NCBI RefSeq assembly: GCF_002101555.1
Contig: NZ_LQOL01000082.1
Span: 1 to 38,375 of the forward strand
Length of the DNA stretch: 38,375 nucleotides
Source: Mycolicibacterium canariasense
Lineage (GTDB): Bacteria > Actinomycetota > Actinomycetes > Mycobacteriales > Mycobacteriaceae
Direction: 5' to 3'
Part shown: positions 34,679 to 38,375 of the stretch, one piece after another
Position numbering within the stretch: the first letter of the stretch is position 1
Layout: every line of letters starts with the position of its first letter
The notes under the pieces: model-generated
What the model was told of the DNA's origin: nothing
Seen by the model: only the letters and a program-made list of their open reading frames with translations
Databases searched by the model: none
Position numbers and translations under genes: made by a program

Positions 34679-36655
34679 CTACCCGAGTGTCTCGGGCAGG
34701 GGGCCGTCCTCCCCCAGGACGTGACGGGCCAGAAAGGCCAGGATCACCTGGTACCAGATCTTGGTGTGCTGTGGCGCGGCGATCCAGTGCCCTTCGGTGG
34801 GGAAATACAGGAACCGATGCGGGCTGTCACCGTCGTCGTCGGCCGGCAGTGCCGACTCGGTGAGTAGTTCGTACCAGAGCCGCAACGCTTCACCGACGGG
34901 CACGCGGTAGTCCTTGTCGCCGTGGATCACCAGCATCGGGGTAGCGATCCGGTCGACGTGCCGGTGCGGTGAATTGTGTTGTGTCATCTGCTCGGTCATC
35001 TCGCGCACCCACCAGTACGCCCCGTCGGTGGTATGCCCGAACTGATCGAGCGCCCACAGGCTGGCATGGGTGACGATCGCATCGAACCGCTCGGTGTGTC
35101 CGGCGATCCAATTGGCCATGTACCCGCCGAAGGATCCGCCCATGGCGGCCGTCCTCCCGGCATCCACCCGCGGGTGTGCGCAGGCCGCGTCGGTGGCCGC
35201 CATCAGGTCCGTATAGGGCGCCGCACCCCAGGCGCCCCAGCCACGCTGGATGAAGTCCTGTCCGTACCCCGTGGACAGCGCCGGGTCGGGTAGCAGCACG
35301 GCATAGCCGGCGGCCGCCAGCAGCCACGGATTCCACCGCCAGTGCCAGGCGTTCCAGCTGCCCAGCGGCCCGCCGTGCACCCACAGCAGCAGGGGCGCCG
35401 GTTCGGATGTCCGCGGCAGCACCAGCCAGGACCGTACCCGCACGCCATCGGGTGCTGTGGCGGTGATCTCGTCCAATTCGCCGGGCAATTCCGGGATGTC
35501 GACGCAGGGCAACACCACCACCTGCCCGTCGGCATCGATGCGCACCGGATGCGGCGGAGCGGTGTACGAATGGCGCAGCGCGTAGACGACGCCGCCGGGC
35601 GCGGTGCGCACCTCGGCGTAGCTGTAGTCGTCGTCGGTCAGTCTGGTGACGGCGCCAGTGTCCGGGTCCACCGCGAAGATCGGGCACCTGCCGTTGTCGT
35701 CGGCGGTGACCACGAGGCCGGTCCCGTCGGCCGTCCAGTCGACCGAGGCGGGCCAGCGATCCCAGTCCCGGCTCAACTCCACCCAGGGTCTGCCGAACGT
35801 CATGACGCACAACGTGATCCGGGGCGCTTGCTCGGGGGTGGACACCGTCTCGCGCAAGAACGCCAGCCGGCGGCCGTCCGGCGAGATGGCGGGATGGCCC
35901 AGATCGGCGTCCGGGTCTTCGACGATCACCTGCCGCGCGCCGGTGGCGGTGTCGACGCGCACGATGCAGACGCGGATGGAGGCGCCCGGCCCGGGCGCGT
36001 GCCAGGACGTCACCACGAAGGTGCCGTCGGCGCTGACGGCTACCCCGGCCTCACGCAGGGCCGCCCCGGGCGACGGGGTGAGGTCGCGGGAGTCGGCGGC
36101 ATCGAGCAGGTGCGGGTGATCGGGCCCGAGGTCGTGATCCCAGTACCGCACCGGGTACCGGCTGTGCAGAATGGCCGAAACCTGGTTGTCCTTCCGCAGC
36201 GTGCGCAATCGCGCGTCGTCCGCCACGGTGACCGCCGAGGGAAGCAGCGGCGCGGTGACGATGGCCCGGTCGGCCGAGGTCGCGGTGTGCACCGCACCGA
36301 TCCCGCCGGGGAGCGTCAGCAGTTCGACGGCCTCACCGCCGGACGCGGGCAGCCGCCACAGTGCCGCCGGCGGCTTGGCGTCATCGGGCGTGGGGCGTGC
36401 CGCGATGAACAGCAGGTCGCCGTCGGCGGTGAAGGCCGGTGCCGTTTCGCCCTTGGCCCCGCGCGTCAGTCGCCGCGCGGGGCGCTGCCCGGCCGGATCC
36501 AGCTCCCATATCGCCGTGACGAATTCGGTGTGTTCGTCGTTGATCTCGGTGATGGTGGTGACCAGCCGGGAGCCGTCGGGCGAGACGGCCAGCCCGGCAA
36601 CCCTGGGCAGTTCGAGAAAGCGGTCGAGGTCACCGAAGGCGTGGTGAGGCGTCAT
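34679..36655 (-). CDS. S9 family (prolyl oligopeptidase/acylaminoacyl) serine peptidase
   Basis: 658 residues. The N-terminal ~370 residues form a beta-propeller with repeated AxSPDGxRL blades (LAVSPDGSRLVT, PAISPDGRRLAFL). The C-terminal alpha/beta hydrolase has the triad Ser508 (GGSFGGYMANW), Asp582 (HGDKDYRVP) and His623 (TEGHWI). No signal peptide is visible, so it is presumably cytosolic and cleaves short peptides or acylated residues. It starts 18 nt after the lipoprotein stop and ends 10 nt before the Rv2449c-like gene, so the three are likely co-transcribed. The mycobacterial substrate is unknown. Confidence 0.92.
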   Translation of the reverse strand: MTPHHAFGDLDRFLELPRVAGLAVSPDGSRLVTTITEINDEHTEFVTAIWELDPAGQRPARRLTRGAKGETAPAFTADGDLLFIAARPTPDDAKPPAALWRLPASGGEAVELLTLPGGIGAVHTATSADRAIVTAPLLPSAVTVADDARLRTLRKDNQVSAILHSRYPVRYWDHDLGPDHPHLLDAADSRDLTPSPGAALREAGVAVSADGTFVVTSWHAPGPGASIRVCIVRVDTATGARQVIVEDPDADLGHPAISPDGRRLAFLRETVSTPEQAPRITLCVMTFGRPWVELSRDWDRWPASVDWTADGTGLVVTADDNGRCPIFAVDPDTGAVTRLTDDDYSYAEVRTAPGGVVYALRHSYTAPPHPVRIDADGQVVVLPCVDIPELPGELDEITATAPDGVRVRSWLVLPRTSEPAPLLLWVHGGPLGSWNAWHWRWNPWLLAAAGYAVLLPDPALSTGYGQDFIQRGWGAWGAAPYTDLMAATDAACAHPRVDAGRTAAMGGSFGGYMANWIAGHTERFDAIVTHASLWALDQFGHTTDGAYWWVREMTEQMTQHNSPHRHVDRIATPMLVIHGDKDYRVPVGEALRLWYELLTESALPADDDGDSPHRFLYFPTEGHWIAAPQHTKIWYQVILAFLARHVLGEDGPLPETLG

Positions 36656-36673
36656 CCCGCCACGCTAACCGGA

Positions 36674-37291
36674 TCAGACGACGTCGGTGATCTGCCCCGC
36701 GCTGTCGGCCCGGACCTGCTTGGTGCTCCGCTCCCCTGCGACGTTGATGAGGATGCGCAGGCTGTCGTCGAACGGCAGGTTGCGGTCCACGATCACCGAC
36801 TGCACCGTGCCGTCGGCGATTCCGCTGGCGGCCACGGCGCCGTCGACCGCGGCGATGATCGCACTGGCCGGCACCTCCGACACGGCAAAGATGTTCTGCC
36901 GCAACGCCTCGGTGTCGTCGTCATAGTCCACCGGCCGGGGTGTGCCGACATGCCCGGCGGTGTAGGTCCACTGGTTCAATTCGGTGGGCGCGTTGGGATC
37001 GACGGCTTGCACGGTGACCGTCGTCGGGACCAGCGTGACCTCGACCACCTGCATCGGGTCGGCTCCGACCTCCGCCGAGATGGCGGCGAAAGCCTTGTTC
37101 AACCCGTCGACGGTGAGCACACTGCCCGTCGATTCGGTCAGCGCTCCGGCGCCCTCCTGGATCTGCTCGACCGCCGATGTGGCCGCGTCGGTGATCTTGC
37201 GGACGTCAGCGACCGTCGAGCAGCCGCTGAGCGCGCAGATGCTGAGGGCAGCTGCGGCCAGGCCGAATCGCAGGGGTAGGGCGGTCATCAT
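36674..37291 (-). CDS. Putative lipoprotein
   Basis: 205 residues from ATG 37291; a second ATG follows directly at 37288 and a GAGAAGAGAGA tract precedes both, so the exact start is uncertain by one codon. The signal peptide ends in the lipobox ALSGC, with the cysteine at residue 24, so the mature protein should be lipid-anchored on the outer face of the membrane. The rest is soluble with no motif that I recognise. It includes GTPRPVDYDDDTEALRQNIF and ends without Cys. It lies between the rpf gene and the S9 peptidase on the same strand. No function is proposed. Confidence 0.82.
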   Translation of the reverse strand: MMTALPLRFGLAAAALSICALSGCSTVADVRKITDAATSAVEQIQEGAGALTESTGSVLTVDGLNKAFAAISAEVGADPMQVVEVTLVPTTVTVQAVDPNAPTELNQWTYTAGHVGTPRPVDYDDDTEALRQNIFAVSEVPASAIIAAVDGAVAASGIADGTVQSVIVDRNLPFDDSLRILINVAGERSTKQVRADSAGQITDVV

Positions 37292-37385
37292 TCTCTCTTC
37301 TCTGGTCGGGACCAGCGCTGTCATGCGGTGGCTCCGACAGCGTGAGTGAGAGAAGCGGCTACCGATCCCAACCTGGGACGGATGA

Positions 37386-37880
37386 TCAGCGCGGCTGCCC
37401 GAAGGCGGCGAGCGCGGTGCACATCTTGCGGATGTCGAAGATGCCGAGGATGGCTCCGGGCCGGATGGCCTGGCAGCCGGTGGCGGCGGGATTCTGGCCG
37501 GCGGGGGCCGGGTTGGTCCAGACCGCGGGGGTGGCGCCCTTGGCGCCGCAGCTCGGCCAGGCTCCGAGGCCCTGGGTGCGCAGCACGTTCTCCGCGACGC
37601 GGATCTGCTCGGCGCGACTGGCCTGGTGCGGCGCGCCCACACCACCATTGGCGGTCCAGGTGGCTTGTTTGAACTGGAGTCCTCCAGAAGCGCCGTTGCC
37701 GGTGTTGATCGACCAGTTGCCGCCGGACTCGCACTGGGCGATGGCGTCCCAGTTGACGCCGCTGTCGGCGTTGGCTGTCGCCGCCAGGGTCAGCGGTGCG
37801 GCGGCGAAGGCGCCGGTCGCGGCCGCGACCCACAGCATGCGGGTGAAAGTCTTCTGCAGAGCGACGCCGATGTTCTTCAT
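37386..37880 (-). CDS. Resuscitation-promoting factor (Rpf domain, secreted)
   Basis: 164 residues. A signal peptide runs to about residue 38 (ATANA). The Rpf domain follows at once: NWDAIAQCESGGNWSINTGN with the catalytic Glu51, ending in AWPSCGAKG, a lysozyme-like fold that cuts peptidoglycan glycan strands. Where other Rpfs, including the neighbour, have NGYYGG, this protein has NGASGG. A further ~48-residue C-terminal part (PAVWTNPAPAGQNP, then a Cys-containing end) is not in the neighbour. An Rpf pair at this site resembles the M. smegmatis rpfE region. GGAAGGA precedes the ATG. It is the only intact rpf in the window. Confidence 0.93.
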   Translation of the reverse strand: MKNIGVALQKTFTRMLWVAAATGAFAAAPLTLAATANADSGVNWDAIAQCESGGNWSINTGNGASGGLQFKQATWTANGGVGAPHQASRAEQIRVAENVLRTQGLGAWPSCGAKGATPAVWTNPAPAGQNPAATGCQAIRPGAILGIFDIRKMCTALAAFGQPR

Positions 37881-38048
37881 TGCGGTCCTTCCCCGACCGG
37901 TGACACGAGTTCCGCATGTGCTTGATGGTGTTTTCTGGCACTGCGGTTACCCGTGTTTCGGGTGGGGGAAATCGCGTGTTACTGACGATGCCGAAGTTTT
38001 AGGGGTTTCTTATGTGGCCTATGCATATTGGCGATATGTATGAGAAAA

Positions 38049-38082
38049 CAATGGCGCCGGGCTCGAAAGCCCGGCGCCATTG
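38049..38082 (-). terminator. Intrinsic terminator after the rpfE-like gene
   Basis: A 15-bp perfect stem (38049-38063 with 38068-38082) and a CGAA loop. Read on the minus strand it is followed by TTTTCT. It stands 27 nt after the stop of the disrupted rpf gene, between it and the second rpf, so the two rpf genes were separate transcription units. Confidence 0.92.
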
Positions 38083-38109
38083 GCGCGTGTTTGATATATG
38101 ACGCCGGCG

Positions 38110-38298
38110 TCAGCCGCGGCGGCCGCACACCGGCCACGCGCCGATGCCCTGCGAGCGAAGCACATTGTTGGCCACCCGGATCTGCTCCTCCCGGCTGGCC
38201 TGGTGGGGCGACCCGCTGCCGCCGTTGGCCCGCCAGGTACCCATGGTGAACTGCAGGCCCCCGTAGTAGCCGTTTCCGGTGTTGATGGCCCAATTACC
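38110..38298 (-). pseudogene. rpfE: rpfE-like resuscitation-promoting factor, 3' part only, cut by an IS
   Basis: The last 62 codons of an Rpf domain remain, starting GNWAINTGNGYYGGLQF and ending AWPVCGRRG, which matches the end of M. tuberculosis RpfE very well. Homology stops at 38298, where GGCTCTTC of an ISL3-type element begins. Reading on into the IS, the frame meets TGA after three codons. The codons for the CES triplet that carries the catalytic glutamate, the signal peptide and the start are therefore on the far side of the IS. The remnant has no start and should not make an active enzyme. Its terminator hairpin is intact, consistent with recent loss. Confidence 0.85.
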
Positions 38299-38375
38299 GG
38301 CTCTTCATGATTGAGGGTGTAGAACGGTCAGCTGCTGTCGGCCTGTGATTGGGGTGTCTGGTTGGCTGGGTGTGT
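38299..38375. mobile_element. End of an ISL3-family (IS1096-like) insertion sequence, partial
   Basis: Begins GGCTCTTC at 38299, then TGAGGGTGTAGA, the same blocks that end the IS fragment at the left edge in opposite direction. It is inserted into rpfE after the octamer CAATTACC (38291-38298), an AT-rich target as ISL3 elements prefer; they commonly make 8-bp duplications. The two edge fragments differ beyond the inverted repeat, so they are opposite ends of an element. No transposase can be read here. Confidence 0.75.

Noticed and set aside
35342..37279. A 645-codon plus-strand open frame opposite the S9 peptidase and lipoprotein
   Set aside because: It has shadow composition, and both minus-strand genes have clear motifs and signal sequences.
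37881..38048. A c-di-AMP (ydaO-type) riboswitch before the intact rpf gene, as known for some rpf genes
   Set aside because: I could not find the conserved core pattern; only a ribosome-binding site and unstructured leader are visible.

Overview
The window is chromosomal DNA from a mycobacterium, most likely a rapid grower (Mycolicibacterium type). It has high GC, many GTG starts and long runs of ATGA/GTGA start-stop overlaps. Its gene order follows the Mycobacterium tuberculosis Rv2417c-Rv2450c segment: degV, octT, gpgP, rsfS, nadD, a VWA/MoxR pair, proA, rbsK, nadE, proB, obg, rpmA, rplU, rne, ndk, a DUF4233 gene, folC, valS, an Rv2449c homologue and rpf. Assignments rest on motifs, gene order and remembered family sequences; no database search was run.

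The layout from left to right is as follows. Positions 1-77 are one end of an ISL3-type (IS1096-like) insertion sequence, followed by an AT-rich stretch and a secreted clan GH-A glycosidase with a long Thr/Ala/Ser-rich tail. An NAD(P)-binding oxidoreductase follows. Next, on the minus strand, is a tightly coupled operon, nadD-rsfS-gpgP-octT-degV, which covers NAD synthesis, ribosome silencing and methylglucose lipopolysaccharide precursors. Then come moxR-VWA, proA, a divergent rbsK, a DUF2306 membrane protein and glutamine-dependent nadE.

Between nadE and proB, which are neighbours in M. tuberculosis, lies a block of about 6 kb. It holds a phosphotransferase-fold protein, a sirtuin, a cytochrome P450, a TetR regulator with a clear palindromic operator, a UDP-galactopyranose-mutase-like flavoprotein and a PIG-L deacetylase. 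The next region is the core information-processing cluster rne / rplU-rpmA-obg-proB, with an intrinsic terminator-like hairpin between rpmA and obg and three 30-bp tandem repeats at the obg/proB junction. It is followed by ndk and valS-folC-DUF4233. The last part holds a DUF937 protein, an Rv2449c-like enzyme, an S9 peptidase, a lipoprotein, an intact resuscitation-promoting factor and a second rpf (rpfE-like).

The most striking observation is at the right edge. The rpfE-like gene is cut by the other end of the same type of IS, just after the codons that would hold its catalytic glutamate. Both window edges carry exactly 77 nt of IS, which suggests that the window is a whole assembly contig broken at IS copies. 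A second pattern is that all four convergent gene pairs end back to back or overlapping, three of them sharing a short palindrome that supplies both stop codons.
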